A DNA stretch of 64,000 nucleotides. Origin: Terriglobia bacterium. Its GTDB lineage: Bacteria > Acidobacteriota > Terriglobia > Bryobacterales > UBA6623. The notes under the pieces were generated by a model. That model searched no databases and was not told the DNA's origin. It worked only from the letters and a program-made list of their open reading frames with translations. The position numbers and the translations under genes were made by a program. The DNA lies in contig VXMF01000036.1 of the NCBI GenBank assembly GCA_009841225.1, positions 133,825-197,824 on the forward strand, read 5' to 3'. How positions within the stretch are numbered: the stretch's first letter is position 1; each line of letters starts with the position of its first letter. Of the stretch, positions 42,962-52,591 are shown in pieces.

Positions 42962-45213
42962 TGAGCCTCCAGGGAGGCTTCGAACGAAGACTCCCAGATT
43001 CTGCGCAGCTGCGCGACCGGCGCTTCTACGCGTGTGGTCGAATTCAGCCTGAACGCCAGCGTTGAACCACCGGTGTGGCCGAGTTCGACCAGCGGGACGT
43101 GTAGCGACGCTGCGATCGCGACCACTTCCCCTATGTTCGCACGAGGAAGCGAAAGCAGCACGCGGGAAGGGCATTCGTGGAACATCGCGCAGAGCAGGGG
43201 CTGGTCGGTGTCGAACTCGATGGTCGCCCCGATCGGTTCCGGGCCGAAGCAGCACTCTGCAAGTGCCACAGCGAGGCCCCCGCTGCCGACGTCGTGCGCC
43301 GAGTGCGCGAGGTTCTGCCGGACAATGCTGCGCGTGGCCTCGTGCACGCTCGCCTCGTGCTCCAAGTCCAAGGACGGCGGCAGGCCCCATGTTTGCCCCA
43401 GCAGCGTCTTGGCGTATTGCGAAGAACCGAACCTCCGGGGCAGCTCCTCGCCTCGGCAGTCAGGCAGCAATCCGCCGAGCAGGACGACCAGATCGCCTGC
43501 CTGCGTGAAGCAAGGCCCGATCGGGGCGGCCATGTGCTCCAGCATCCCTACGATGCCCAGCACGGGGGCCGGGTCAATGCCCTCGCCCAGGGTCTCGTTG
43601 TACAGGCTGACGTTGCCGCCGGTGATCGGCGTGCCGAAATGGCGGCACGCTTCAGCCATGCCTTCGATCGATTCCACGAGCTGGGCCATGATCTCCGGCT
43701 TTTCGGGATTGCCGAAGTTGAGATTGTTGGTCGCGGCGATCGGGGTCGCGCCGACCGTGGCGAGGTTGCGGCAGCATTCCGCCACGATCAGCTGTGTGCC
43801 GAGGCGCGGGTCGAGCGCGCAGTAGCGCGAATTGCCGTCCAGTGACATGGCAAGGGAGACGTTGGCCTCCTTGATGCGAATCACCGCGGCGTCGGCACCC
43901 GGGCCCGCCGTCGTATTCGTCCGGACCTGGTGGTCGTACTGCTCCCAGATCCAGCGCTTGGAATTGAGTTCGGGCGAAGCCAGCAGGGCTTCGATTCCAG
44001 CCAGCAGCTCTGCGGCTGATGGTTCGCTCAGAACTGGCCCGTCCAGCGGCGCGGTGCGGCGAGGCTCGCTGTGCGGACGGTCGTAGAGCGGCGCGTCGTC
44101 GCTGAGAAAGCCCGTGTCCAGTTCGGCCACCACGCTCCCGCCGTGCTTGACCCGCAAGAGCCGATCCGCCGTGACCGTTCCGATCTCTACGGCGTCGAGC
44201 CCCCATTTTCGGAAGACCGCCAGCACCTCGCCCTCTCGACCGCGTTCTGCCACCAGCAGCATGCGCTCCTGCGATTCCGAGAGCATGATTTCGTAAGGCG
44301 TCATCCCGCTCTCGCGCTGCGGTACCCGGTCGAGTTCGATCTCGATTCCGACCCCGCCGCGTCCGCCCATCTCCGCCGTCGAGCAGGTCAGCCCAGCCGC
44401 TCCCATGTCTTGAATGCCGAGAATCGCGCCCGTGCGCATTGCCTCGAGGCATGCCTCGAGCAGGAGTTTTTCCAGGAACGGGTCGCCAACCTGGACGTTG
44501 GGGCGCTTGGCCTCGGAATCCTCGTCGAACTCGGCAGAGGCCATCGATGCCCCTTGGATGCCATCCCTGCCAGTCTTGGCGCCCACGTAGATGACAGGGT
44601 TGCCAAGCCCCTTGGCGGACCCGAGGAAGATCGAGTCCTGGCGGAACACCCCAAGGGCGAAGACGTTGACCAAGGGGTTCGCGCTGAAGCAGGGGTCGAA
44701 GGAGCATTCCCCTCCGATCGTGGGCACGCCGATGCAATTGCCGTAGTGGGCGATGCCCTCGACCACTCCGCGGATGATCCGCCGGTTGACTGGACCGTTC
44801 TCTGGGTCGTCGGGAGGGCCGAACCGAAGGGCGTCGAGTACCGCTACGGGGCGGGCGCCCATGGTGAAGATATCGCGCAAGATGCCGCCAACGCCGGTCG
44901 CCGCCCCTTGGAACGGCTCGATATAGCTGGGATGGTTGTGCGACTCAATCTTGAAGGCGGCTGCCCAGCCGCCGCCGATATCGACGATGCCCGCGTTCTC
45001 GCCCGGCCCGACCAGGATCCGTTCGCCTCGAGTGGGAAGTTTCTTCAGGTGCAGCCGCGAGCTCTTGTACGAACAGTGCTCGCTCCACATGACGCTGAGG
45101 ATTCCGAGCTCTGTCAGTGTCGGAACGCGCCCGATGCGGTCGGTGATCCGCTGGTACTCCTCAGCCGTGAGACCGTGTTCGGCGGCTGTCCGCTCGTCGA
45201 CTTCAGTCTGCAT
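42958..45213 (-). CDS. purL: Phosphoribosylformylglycinamidine synthase subunit PurL (small type)
   Basis: 751 residues, the small PurL that works as a complex with PurQ (glutaminase) and PurS. ATG at 45213 ([15 protein letters not shown]) overlaps the end of purQ by 11 bp; the listed ORF is 9 codons longer. Motifs: [40 protein letters not shown] (ATP and FGAR site), [18 protein letters not shown] and the second half [10 protein letters not shown] and [15 protein letters not shown]. Adjacent to purQ and purF in one minus-strand operon. Confidence 0.96.
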   Translation of the reverse strand: MQTEVDERTAAEHGLTAEEYQRITDRIGRVPTLTELGILSVMWSEHCSYKSSRLHLKKLPTRGERILVGPGENAGIVDIGGGWAAAFKIESHNHPSYIEPFQGAATGVGGILRDIFTMGARPVAVLDALRFGPPDDPENGPVNRRIIRGVVEGIAHYGNCIGVPTIGGECSFDPCFSANPLVNVFALGVFRQDSIFLGSAKGLGNPVIYVGAKTGRDGIQGASMASAEFDEDSEAKRPNVQVGDPFLEKLLLEACLEAMRTGAILGIQDMGAAGLTCSTAEMGGRGGVGIEIELDRVPQRESGMTPYEIMLSESQERMLLVAERGREGEVLAVFRKWGLDAVEIGTVTADRLLRVKHGGSVVAELDTGFLSDDAPLYDRPHSEPRRTAPLDGPVLSEPSAAELLAGIEALLASPELNSKRWIWEQYDHQVRTNTTAGPGADAAVIRIKEANVSLAMSLDGNSRYCALDPRLGTQLIVAECCRNLATVGATPIAATNNLNFGNPEKPEIMAQLVESIEGMAEACRHFGTPITGGNVSLYNETLGEGIDPAPVLGIVGMLEHMAAPIGPCFTQAGDLVVLLGGLLPDCRGEELPRRFGSSQYAKTLLGQTWGLPPSLDLEHEASVHEATRSIVRQNLAHSAHDVGSGGLAVALAECCFGPEPIGATIEFDTDQPLLCAMFHECPSRVLLSLPRANIGEVVAIAASLHVPLVELGHTGGSTLAFRLNSTTRVEAPVAQLRRIWESSFEASLEAQ

Positions 45214-45889
45214 GGCGAAGGCCGTTCTCGGCCGCGGCAATCATCGATCGAAAGACCGCGATTCCATCGGTGGAGCCCACTGCGCCGTCGCAGGCGCGTT
45301 CGGGATGCGGCATCATGCCGAGCACATTGCGTCCTTCGCTCAGCACGCCGGCAATGTTCCGGCTCGACCCGTTGGGATTGTTTCCGGAGTAGCGGAAAGC
45401 GACGCGATCCTCCGCTTCGATACGGTCCAAGGTGGCCTCGTCGGCGAAGAAGCAGCCCTCGCCGTGGGCGACCGGGATCCTGAGCGGCCTGTCAGGCTGG
45501 CAAGCCGAGGTGAATGCCGAGTCCAGCGTGCCCGGGACTAGGTCGACAGTCCGGCACACGAAACGCAGGTCTTGATTGCGGATCAGGGCGCCGTCCAGCA
45601 GGCCCGCCTCGCATAGGATCTGGAAGCCATTGCACACACCGATCACCAGCCCGCCGGAATCCGCAAAGCGCCGCAACGAGCGGATGACCGGCGAAAACCG
45701 GGCAATCGCGCCGCAACGCAGGTAATCGCCGTAGGAGAACCCTCCGGGCACGAAGATGGCATCTGCGTCACCCAGTTCTTCGGACTCGTGCCAGATCTCC
45801 GTGGCTTGCTGGCCGAGGTTGTGCGTAAGCGCGTAGAGCGCGTCGTGATCACAGTTCGAGCCCGGGAAAATGATGACGCCGAACTTCAT
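45203..45889 (-). CDS. purQ: Phosphoribosylformylglycinamidine synthase subunit PurQ
   Basis: 228 residues, class I glutamine amidotransferase that supplies ammonia to Pur[18 protein letters not shown] is the typical start, [15 protein letters not shown] precedes the nucleophile elbow [15 protein letters not shown] (catalytic Cys), and [10 protein letters not shown] contains the His and Glu of the triad. First gene of the purQ-purL-purF set. No purS is seen in the 200 bp upstream, so that subunit must be elsewhere. Confidence 0.96.
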   Translation of the reverse strand: MKFGVIIFPGSNCDHDALYALTHNLGQQATEIWHESEELGDADAIFVPGGFSYGDYLRCGAIARFSPVIRSLRRFADSGGLVIGVCNGFQILCEAGLLDGALIRNQDLRFVCRTVDLVPGTLDSAFTSACQPDRPLRIPVAHGEGCFFADEATLDRIEAEDRVAFRYSGNNPNGSSRNIAGVLSEGRNVLGMMPHPERACDGAVGSTDGIAVFRSMIAAAENGLRHAD

Positions 45890-46098
45890 TGCGGGCGGGA
45901 GAGCAACGCCTCGCTTACATAGCTAGTGTAGCAATCGAGAGGGCCGCGTACCCGCCGCAGGATACTTCGGCCCGCTGACCTCCCAACCCCGTCCTGGAAC
46001 TTGTCCAGATGTGCATTAGGAGGCCGAGCGAAAACGCGCGGACGCACTTCTTGTAGGATGGGGCTCGCAGGCGCACGCGATCCGTCGCGCCCAGAATC

Positions 46099-47673
46099 AT
46101 GCCCATGCTCTCCAACGGCGTTGTTGCGCCCCCAGTCCCGGGCCAGCCACTCTCCGGCCCCGCCCTGCTCGCGTTTTTCAAGACGGACTGCCCGGCGTGC
46201 CACTTGGCGCTGCGTTACCTGGACAGCCTTTCCCGCAGTCTTGGGTCTGGCGACCACGTGGTGGGCGTCTCTCAGGACGAACCTGCGTCAACCGACAAGT
46301 TGATGCGCTCGCTGGGAGCGGATCTGCCGCTGCGCTTCGATCGCGACCTGGAGGCTAGTGCCGGATTCGGCTTGGAGGCGGTTCCGGCGCTGTTCCTGCT
46401 GGACCGGTCGGGCAGGGTTCTTGCCAGTTCGCAGGGCTTTGACAAAGCCGACCTGAATCGTCTTGGCGGGGAACTCGCCAGGCTGCTGGAAGTGCCGGAT
46501 CCCGAGCTGGCCCGGACCGGCGACGGCAACCCGGATTTCCAGCCAGGATGCGTCTCACGCCATCTTGAACCAGAGTCGGAGGCGACCGCTGCCGAGATTC
46601 CCGATCTGTATTCCCGCCGGGCAGGCCGGGCTTCGAGGATCGACCTACCCACCGAGGCCGATGCCGAGGAATGGTGCTACGAGAGCGGCTATGCCGACCC
46701 CCTGCCGGTGGTGCCGCCGACGGTGGAGCGAGTCGAGCGCATGCTGGCGGAGAGCGGCTTGAACCCGGACGAGGTGGTCGCCCACGTCCCTCCGAACTTT
46801 GGTGCGGCCAGCGCAGAGAAGATCGCGGCAAATGCTGTCATGGCGGGCTGCCGGCCCGAGTACATGCGGGTGATTGTGCCTGCGATCCGCGCTCTGTGCG
46901 ACGAGCGCCTCGACATCCATGGAGTGCAAGGCACCACTCACTTCGCCGCTCCCCTGGCCATCGTGAACGGTCCCGTCCGTCTAGAGCTGGGATTCGCTTG
47001 CGGCAGCAATGTGTTCTCGAATGCGGCGCGCGCCAACTCGACAATCGGTCGGGCATTTCAGCTGATCCTGCGCAACCTCGGGGGCGCGGCTCCCGGCCGG
47101 ATCGACATGTCGACGATGGGGAACCCGGGGCGGTTCAGCTTCGTGATCGGCGAGAACGAGGAGGTGAGCCCGTGGGGCCCGCTGTCCGAAGACTTCGGAA
47201 TCGAGGCGGGTCGCAATGCAGTCACGTTCTTCTGCGCCGAGCCGCCTCGCCCGGTGAGCGAGCACAAGGCGCGCGAGCCCAAGGTGCTGCTACGCGCCAT
47301 CTGCCCGGTGCTCGCGAACCTGTGGTCTTATCGCGTCTGCAAGCGGTCGGAGGCGGTCGTGGTGATCGGCCCCGAGCATGCGGCCACCTTGGACCGCGGC
47401 GGTTTCACGAAGCGCGATGTGGTGGGCTTCCTGTTCGAGAACACCGGTGTGCCGGTGAGTGAGTACGACGGAGACGGCGGAGAGGGCACGCACGAAGCCG
47501 GCTTCTATGACGAGTGCGTGATCCGGGGCGTGCGGTGCTACCGGAAGTTCCGGCGGCCCGAGTCGATTCGCGTGATGGTGGCCGGCGGGCCCGCCGGGAA
47601 GTTCTCGGCCGTGCTGGGGTCGTGGGCCACCGGACCTCGGGGCAGCCAGATGGTTAGCTACCAGTTCGCTTGA
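46099..47673 (+). CDS. Thioredoxin-fold domain fused to a conserved domain of unknown function, upstream of UGSC selenoprotein
   Basis: 524 residues. Residues ~1-130 form a TlpA/peroxiredoxin-like thioredoxin fold without a signal peptide: AFFKTDCPACHLALRYL has a CPAC redox pair and AVPALFLLDRSG the cis-Pro loop. Residues ~190-524 are a conserved domain I cannot name, with EEWCYESGYADPLPVVPPT, ELGFACGSNVFSNAARANSTIGRA and RIDMSTMGNPGRFSFVIGENEE. The linker is rich in acidic residues. The next gene, 87 bp downstream, is the UGSC selenoprotein, so a shared redox reaction is likely. The Trx domain could reduce or receive electrons from the selenoprotein; this is inference from order and fold. 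Confidence 0.8.
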   Translation: MPMLSNGVVAPPVPGQPLSGPALLAFFKTDCPACHLALRYLDSLSRSLGSGDHVVGVSQDEPASTDKLMRSLGADLPLRFDRDLEASAGFGLEAVPALFLLDRSGRVLASSQGFDKADLNRLGGELARLLEVPDPELARTGDGNPDFQPGCVSRHLEPESEATAAEIPDLYSRRAGRASRIDLPTEADAEEWCYESGYADPLPVVPPTVERVERMLAESGLNPDEVVAHVPPNFGAASAEKIAANAVMAGCRPEYMRVIVPAIRALCDERLDIHGVQGTTHFAAPLAIVNGPVRLELGFACGSNVFSNAARANSTIGRAFQLILRNLGGAAPGRIDMSTMGNPGRFSFVIGENEEVSPWGPLSEDFGIEAGRNAVTFFCAEPPRPVSEHKAREPKVLLRAICPVLANLWSYRVCKRSEAVVVIGPEHAATLDRGGFTKRDVVGFLFENTGVPVSEYDGDGGEGTHEAGFYDECVIRGVRCYRKFRRPESIRVMVAGGPAGKFSAVLGSWATGPRGSQMVSYQFA

Positions 47674-47760
47674 GCCCGCTGCGGCCAGATTCGGGTCCTT
47701 GGCGGCTGGCTCGGGGGCTGCTACTCTGTTTGAGGCGCTCCGCGCCGGAGGCACAACAGC

Positions 47761-48306
47761 ATGTCGCTCACAGTCGTGAATCCCCTTGACGAACGGCCCT
47801 TGCCGGAAGGCTCGGCGCCTCCGAGACTCACATCGGTCGGAGGTGCCAGGATCGCGCTTCTAGATATCAGCAAGGGCGGGGGAGAGGTCTTCCTCGATCG
47901 CGTCGATGCCTTGCTCAGGGAGCGCTACGGGGTGTCGGAAGTGCTGCGCTTTCGCAAGCCGACGTTCGCGAAACCAGCGCCCGAGGCCGTGCTTACGGAT
48001 ATCCGCAAGGCGCAGCCGCACGCGGTGATCGAGGCCCTGGCCGATTGAGGGTCTTGCACGACGTGCAGTTTGCACGACTCGGTTCGACTCGAAAACTCCG
48101 GTATCCCCACAGTGCCGATCGCCACCGACGTGTTCCGATCGGCGGCGCGGGCGCAAGCCTCCGCCTTGGGCAGGGCGGACTTGGACGCGGTCTACGTGCC
48201 GCACCCAATCCAAGACCAGCTGCCCGAGGAGATCGAGCAGCGCGCGTCTGCCGTGCTGGCCACAGTCGTTGACCGGTTGACGGGCGCAGTCGCGGCGGAC
48301 TCGTAG
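47761..48306 (+). CDS. UGSC-family selenoprotein (TGA 48046-48048 read as selenocysteine)
   Basis: The ORF track stops this gene at the TGA 48046-48048, but the frame runs on cleanly to TAG 48304-48306, giving 181 residues with selenocysteine at residue 96. Directly after EALAD comes U-GSC (TGA GGG TCT TGC) and then TTCSLHDSVRLENSGIPTV. U-G-S-C is the defining motif of the UGSC selenoprotein family known from marine metagenomes. N-terminal half: ARIALLDISKGGGEVFLDRVDALL; C-terminal half: PTVPIATDVFRSAARAQ and YVPHPIQDQLPEEIEQRA. A SECIS-like hairpin starts 13 nt after the TGA. No signal peptide. GGAGG lies 10 nt before the ATG. A redox role is inferred from the U-x-x-C pair. The organism needs selA, selB, selC and selD, none in this window. 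Confidence 0.9.
48062..48076 (+). promoter_or_regulatory. Bacterial SECIS-like hairpin
   Basis: Perfect 6-bp stem CGTGCA / TGCACG closing a GTT loop (48068-48070). The loop G lies 20 nt after the TGA, nearly the spacing in E. coli fdhF, whose upper stem-loop has a very similar TGCA-GGTC-TGCA shape with G and U in the loop. Placed inside the coding region as bacterial SECIS elements are. It would recruit SelB for selenocysteine insertion. Confidence 0.75.
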
Positions 48307-48340
48307 GCGGCTAGACACGCTTCGGGACTCCGATCCGGCC

Positions 48341-49399
48341 ATGTCCGCTCTCCCGGATGCGGTGATCTCTCGACTGCGCGCCGGAGCGGTGATTCCCGCG
48401 CATCCGCTGGCACTGGACTCCCGGCGCCGCTTGGACGAGCGCCGCCAGCGTGCGTTGACGCGCTACTACCTCGCGGCTGGGGCGGGAGGTGTGGCTGTCG
48501 GTGTCCACACCACCCAGTTTGCGATTCACGAGCCGAAGGCGGGGTTGTATCGACCGGTGCTCGAGCTGGCCGCCGAGGCAACGCGAGAGCGCGCGGAGGA
48601 CGAGTCCGGCACCGCGATCCGCATCGCCGGAATCCTCGGCCCGACCTCGCAAGGGGTGCGCGAAGCGGGTCTTGCTGTAGACCTCGGCTACCACGTCGGC
48701 TTGCTGGGCTTCACGGGCCTTTGCGCGGCCAGCCGCGCCGAACTCCTGTCCCACGCCCGTGCCGTAGCCGACGTGATCCCGATCATGGGCTTCTATCTCC
48801 AGCCAGCCGTCGGAGGCATTCCGCTCCCGTACGAGTTCTGGCGCGACATGTCCGAGATCGAGGGCTTGGTGGCCATCAAGGTGGCCCCGTTCGACCGGTA
48901 TTGCACGCTGGAGGTGCTGCGCGCGGTTTGCGATTCGGGGCGTGCCGACGAAATCGCGCTGTATACGGGCAATGACGACAACATCATCGGCGATCTGCTG
49001 ACCCGCTATGCGAGCGGCGGCGCGTCCGCCGCGTTCGTGGGAGGCCTGCTTGGCCACTGGGCTGTGTGGACCAAGACGGCTTGCGATTACTGGCGGCAGT
49101 GCCGCGAATCGATGGCAGCAGACCCTAGGAGCGTCCCTGAAGCATTGCTCCGCCTCAACGCAGAAGTCACCGACGCGAATTCCGCGCTGTTCGACACTCG
49201 CAATCGGTTCTCCGGCTGCATAGCCGGCATTCATGAGGTGCTGCGGAGACAGGGCCTGCTGGCCGGAAACTGGTGCCTGAACGAGGCGGAGCGGCTCTCG
49301 CCCGGCCAGAGTGCGGAAATCGACCGGGTCTGTGCCGCGTATCCGCATCTCGTCGACGACGACTTCGTGGCCGAGCACCTCGATTCCTGGCTTGGCTGA
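48341..49399 (+). CDS. Dihydrodipicolinate synthase/N-acetylneuraminate lyase family protein
   Basis: 352 residues, a DapA-superfamily TIM barrel: RYYLAAGAGGVAVGVHTTQFAI in the place of the G-T-T/GTTGE substrate loop, VIPIMGFYLQPAVGG near the catalytic Tyr strand, and GLVAIKVAPFDRY with the Schiff-base Lys. Longer than DapA by about 60 C-terminal residues. No signal peptide. Starts 35 bp after the selenoprotein and is probably co-transcribed. The reaction (aldol cleavage, dehydration) cannot be fixed from sequence; real lysine-pathway DapA is unlikely given the altered loops. Confidence 0.82.
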   Translation: MSALPDAVISRLRAGAVIPAHPLALDSRRRLDERRQRALTRYYLAAGAGGVAVGVHTTQFAIHEPKAGLYRPVLELAAEATRERAEDESGTAIRIAGILGPTSQGVREAGLAVDLGYHVGLLGFTGLCAASRAELLSHARAVADVIPIMGFYLQPAVGGIPLPYEFWRDMSEIEGLVAIKVAPFDRYCTLEVLRAVCDSGRADEIALYTGNDDNIIGDLLTRYASGGASAAFVGGLLGHWAVWTKTACDYWRQCRESMAADPRSVPEALLRLNAEVTDANSALFDTRNRFSGCIAGIHEVLRRQGLLAGNWCLNEAERLSPGQSAEIDRVCAAYPHLVDDDFVAEHLDSWLG

Positions 49400-49489
49400 T
49401 ATCGGCGGGCTGACCTGCGAGCTTTGGTATTCTTCGTGAGCCCGCCGCAAGGTAGCGATCGCAATCGCGGACTGTCGGGCGAATCGACC

Positions 49490-52400
49490 ATGAGCAAGAG
49501 TCGTTGCCGCCAGCTCGCGCTCTTCGCGGCGCTATTCGCGCTCGCCTTGACAGGCTGCGGTTCGGGTGGCGGGAGCCGCCGCAGCGCCGCTGAGGCGGTC
49601 GCCAGCCTCGATCTCTATCCCGGTCTTGAGGCGACGCTGTTCGCTTCCGAGCCGATCCTGTCGAACCCGACCAATATTGATGTCGATCATCGGGGCCGGG
49701 TCTGGGCTTGTGATGTGGTCAATTACCGCGAGCATGGCAGGAACGACATGCGCCCCGAGGGGGATCGCATCCTGATCCTTGAAGACACCGACGGCGACGG
49801 GGTCGCCGATACCTCCAAGGTCTACTACCAAGGCCGGGATGTGGATGCCGCGCTGGGAATCGCCGTGCTCGGCAATCAGGTGATCGTGACCGCCGCTCCC
49901 AACGTGGTGGTCTTCACCGATGAGGATGGCGATGACGTTCCCGACAAGAAGGAGTACCTCTTCACCAACTCCGGCGCTCCCCAGAACGACCACTCGACGC
50001 ACTCGCTGTCGTTCGGGCCGGACGGGAAATTTTACTGGAACATGGGCAACGGAGGCCGCCACATCCACGACAAGGATGGGCGACTGGTCATTGACAGTGC
50101 CGGCAATCCGATCTTGGACCGCAACTACGAGCGCAGCCTTCGCGACAGGCCTGCGAGCTCGCGGCCTGACTTCGCGGATGCGCTGATCGGGGTTGCGAGC
50201 CCGTACCAAGGCGGGATGGTGTTTCGCTCCGATCTCGACGGCGGGGCCACCGAGGTGCTGGGGCACAACTTCCGCAACAACTATGAGGTGGCGGTGGACT
50301 CGCTGGGCGGGCTGTGGCAGTCCGACAACGACAACGACGGCAACTACGCCTGCCGGATCAACTACATCCTCGAGTACGGCAACTATGGCTACCGGGACGA
50401 GCTGACGGGCGCCGGGAACCAAGCCGAGCGGACTGGCCGCCACGAAGACATCGCGAAGCGGCACTGGCACCAGAACGATCCCGGCGTGGTGCCGGACCTG
50501 CTGATCACTGGTGCCGGTTCCCCCACAGGAGTTGCCGCCTACGAAGGGCGTCTGCTACCGAGCGAATTCTGGGACCAAGTGCTGGCGACCGATGCAGGCC
50601 CCGGGGTGTTGCGCGGCATCCTAGCGGCCAAGAGCGGGGCTGGCTATACGGCGCGGATGGTTGACCTGCTCAAGGGTGCGCGTGACAAGTGGGTCCGGCC
50701 GGTCGATGTTGCTGTAGCCCCCGACGGATCGTTGTTCGTCAGCGACTGGTATGACCCGGTCATCGGCTGGAACCGCCAGCACGACTCGACGCGCGGACGC
50801 ATCTTCCGCATCGCGCCGCGAGCGCATGCGTACCGGCCGCAAACCCACGATGTCGCCTCTGTGGACGGGGCTATCGAAGCTCTTCAGAGCCCTAACTCCG
50901 ACGCGAGATTTCTGGCTTGGCACGCTCTCGATGGGGGCGGGCCCGAAGCTCAGGATGCCTTGGAGCGGCTGTGGCGCGATGGAGAGGACATTCGCCAGCG
51001 CGCTAGAGTGCTGTGGCTCCTGTCCCGTATCGGCGAGCGCGGCCGGGACTACCTCGACCAAGCGCTCGCCGACCCCAATGAAGACATTCGCCTTGTCGGT
51101 CTGCGTGCCGCCCGCCAAGCCGGGGTCGACCTGATCCCCATCTTGGACCGGCTCGCGGCCGACCCGTCCGCCCACGTAAGGCGGGAGTGCGCGATCACAC
51201 TGCACGGCAACCCGTCCCGAGCGGCGCCGGCGCTCTGGGCACGCCTAGCGAGCCAGCACGTGGCAGGCGACCGGTGGTACTTGGAGGCGCTAGGGATTGG
51301 CGCCGCCGGGAATTGGAATTCGCACTTGGGCGCTTGGCTAGCGCAGGTCGGCGGGAACTGGAACACCGCGGCCGGCCGGGACATCGTGTGGAGGTCGCGG
51401 GCATCCATCACTCCTAGCTACCTAGCGACGATTCTCGGATCGCCCGATATCGGAAGTGACGAGGCGTCGCGGTTCTTGCGAGCGTTCGATTTCCAGCCAG
51501 ATAGCGACGCTAAGGGGAAAGCCTTGCGCCAGTTGGCCTTCGGGCTCGCTAGCAATGGCAAGCCGCGACCGTTTTTCGTTGCGGCTGAAGCGCTGCTGCG
51601 GCTGCCCGAGCTCGACCTGCGCGGAGATCCCAGTATCCACCGGGCAATCGACGGACTGCTTGGCCGCGGTCGAGGGACTGCGCAGTTCGCGCGGCTTGTG
51701 CAGCGCTACGAACTGTCCGGGCACTATCCATCGCTGGTTGAAGTTGCTGCCCGCAACGTGGACAATCCCGTCGGCATTGCTTCGGCGCAGACGCTGCTGG
51801 TGGCCGGAGCGCAGGACGTGATTCGGGAGTTCGTCGTCAGCCAGCCCGAATTGGCCGCGGCCGCAGTCGAGGCGGTGGGCAACACGAGGTCTTCTGCGAG
51901 CGTCCCCTTGTTGGCAAGCATCCTGTTGGACGAGCGCTTGGCGCCAGTGGCACGCGACCGGGCGGTGAGATCCTTGGCCGGCACAAGCGAGGGCGCCCAG
52001 GCCTTGGTGGACTTGGCGCGAGACGGCGACTTCCCGGCCGAGCTGGCCGAGGTCGCCGGGGCTGCGTTTACGCGTTCGATGCACGTGCGGCTGCGCGAGC
52101 AGGCCGCCGAGCTGTTCCCGGTTCCGCCGCTCCGGGACAGCGAGCCCCTGCCGCAGATGACCGACTTGCTCGTGTTGACGGGAGATCCCGGCAAGGGTGC
52201 GAGCGTGTTTGAAGCTGCGACTTGCAGCGACTGCCACATCGTTAACGGTACTGGCACAGACTTCGGGCCAGAACTGTCGAAGATCGGTGACAAGCTGCCG
52301 AAGGCGGGACTCTACGAGGCGATCCTAGATCCGAGCGCCAGCGTCTCGCCCAGCTATGACTTGGTGCATCTTTCGCTGGCGCGGAATGACGAGGTCTCGG

Positions 52401-52591
52401 GATTCGTGGTCAGCGAGACCGACCAGACTGTCACCCTGCGCATGGAGGGAGGGATCGTGGCGGAGTTTGCGCAAGCCGAGATCGTGGAGCGCCGGGCTTC
52501 GACGGTCTCTGCCATGCCAGACGACCTCCAAGAGCAAGTGAGCGTGGACGAACTAGTCGACTTGGTGGAATTCCTAAGCCAGTTGCGCTAA
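49490..52591 (+). CDS. PVC-type haem-binding lipoprotein: beta-propeller, HEAT repeats and cytochrome c domain
   Basis: About 1033 residues from ATG 49490; the ORF start at 49424 precedes the signal. Lipoprotein signal LFALALTGCGS. Residues ~30-440: membrane-bound-dehydrogenase-type beta-propeller (NPTNIDVDHRGRVWACDVVNY, VAPDGSLFVSDWYDP) as in planctomycete TIGR02604 proteins. Residues ~450-900: helical, HEAT-like repeats. Residues ~910-1030: a small haem domain of the TIGR02603 type with a single CSDCH site and a late GPELSKIGDKLPKAGLYEAILDPSASVSPSYD segment. These secreted proteins accompany sulfatases and sugar oxidoreductases; the substrate is unknown. Its 3' end overlaps the next gene (-) by 4 bp. 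Confidence 0.9.
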   Translation: MSKSRCRQLALFAALFALALTGCGSGGGSRRSAAEAVASLDLYPGLEATLFASEPILSNPTNIDVDHRGRVWACDVVNYREHGRNDMRPEGDRILILEDTDGDGVADTSKVYYQGRDVDAALGIAVLGNQVIVTAAPNVVVFTDEDGDDVPDKKEYLFTNSGAPQNDHSTHSLSFGPDGKFYWNMGNGGRHIHDKDGRLVIDSAGNPILDRNYERSLRDRPASSRPDFADALIGVASPYQGGMVFRSDLDGGATEVLGHNFRNNYEVAVDSLGGLWQSDNDNDGNYACRINYILEYGNYGYRDELTGAGNQAERTGRHEDIAKRHWHQNDPGVVPDLLITGAGSPTGVAAYEGRLLPSEFWDQVLATDAGPGVLRGILAAKSGAGYTARMVDLLKGARDKWVRPVDVAVAPDGSLFVSDWYDPVIGWNRQHDSTRGRIFRIAPRAHAYRPQTHDVASVDGAIEALQSPNSDARFLAWHALDGGGPEAQDALERLWRDGEDIRQRARVLWLLSRIGERGRDYLDQALADPNEDIRLVGLRAARQAGVDLIPILDRLAADPSAHVRRECAITLHGNPSRAAPALWARLASQHVAGDRWYLEALGIGAAGNWNSHLGAWLAQVGGNWNTAAGRDIVWRSRASITPSYLATILGSPDIGSDEASRFLRAFDFQPDSDAKGKALRQLAFGLASNGKPRPFFVAAEALLRLPELDLRGDPSIHRAIDGLLGRGRGTAQFARLVQRYELSGHYPSLVEVAARNVDNPVGIASAQTLLVAGAQDVIREFVVSQPELAAAAVEAVGNTRSSASVPLLASILLDERLAPVARDRAVRSLAGTSEGAQALVDLARDGDFPAELAEVAGAAFTRSMHVRLREQAAELFPVPPLRDSEPLPQMTDLLVLTGDPGKGASVFEAATCSDCHIVNGTGTDFGPELSKIGDKLPKAGLYEAILDPSASVSPSYDLVHLSLARNDEVSGFVVSETDQTVTLRMEGGIVAEFAQAEIVERRASTVSAMPDDLQEQVSVDELVDLVEFLSQLR

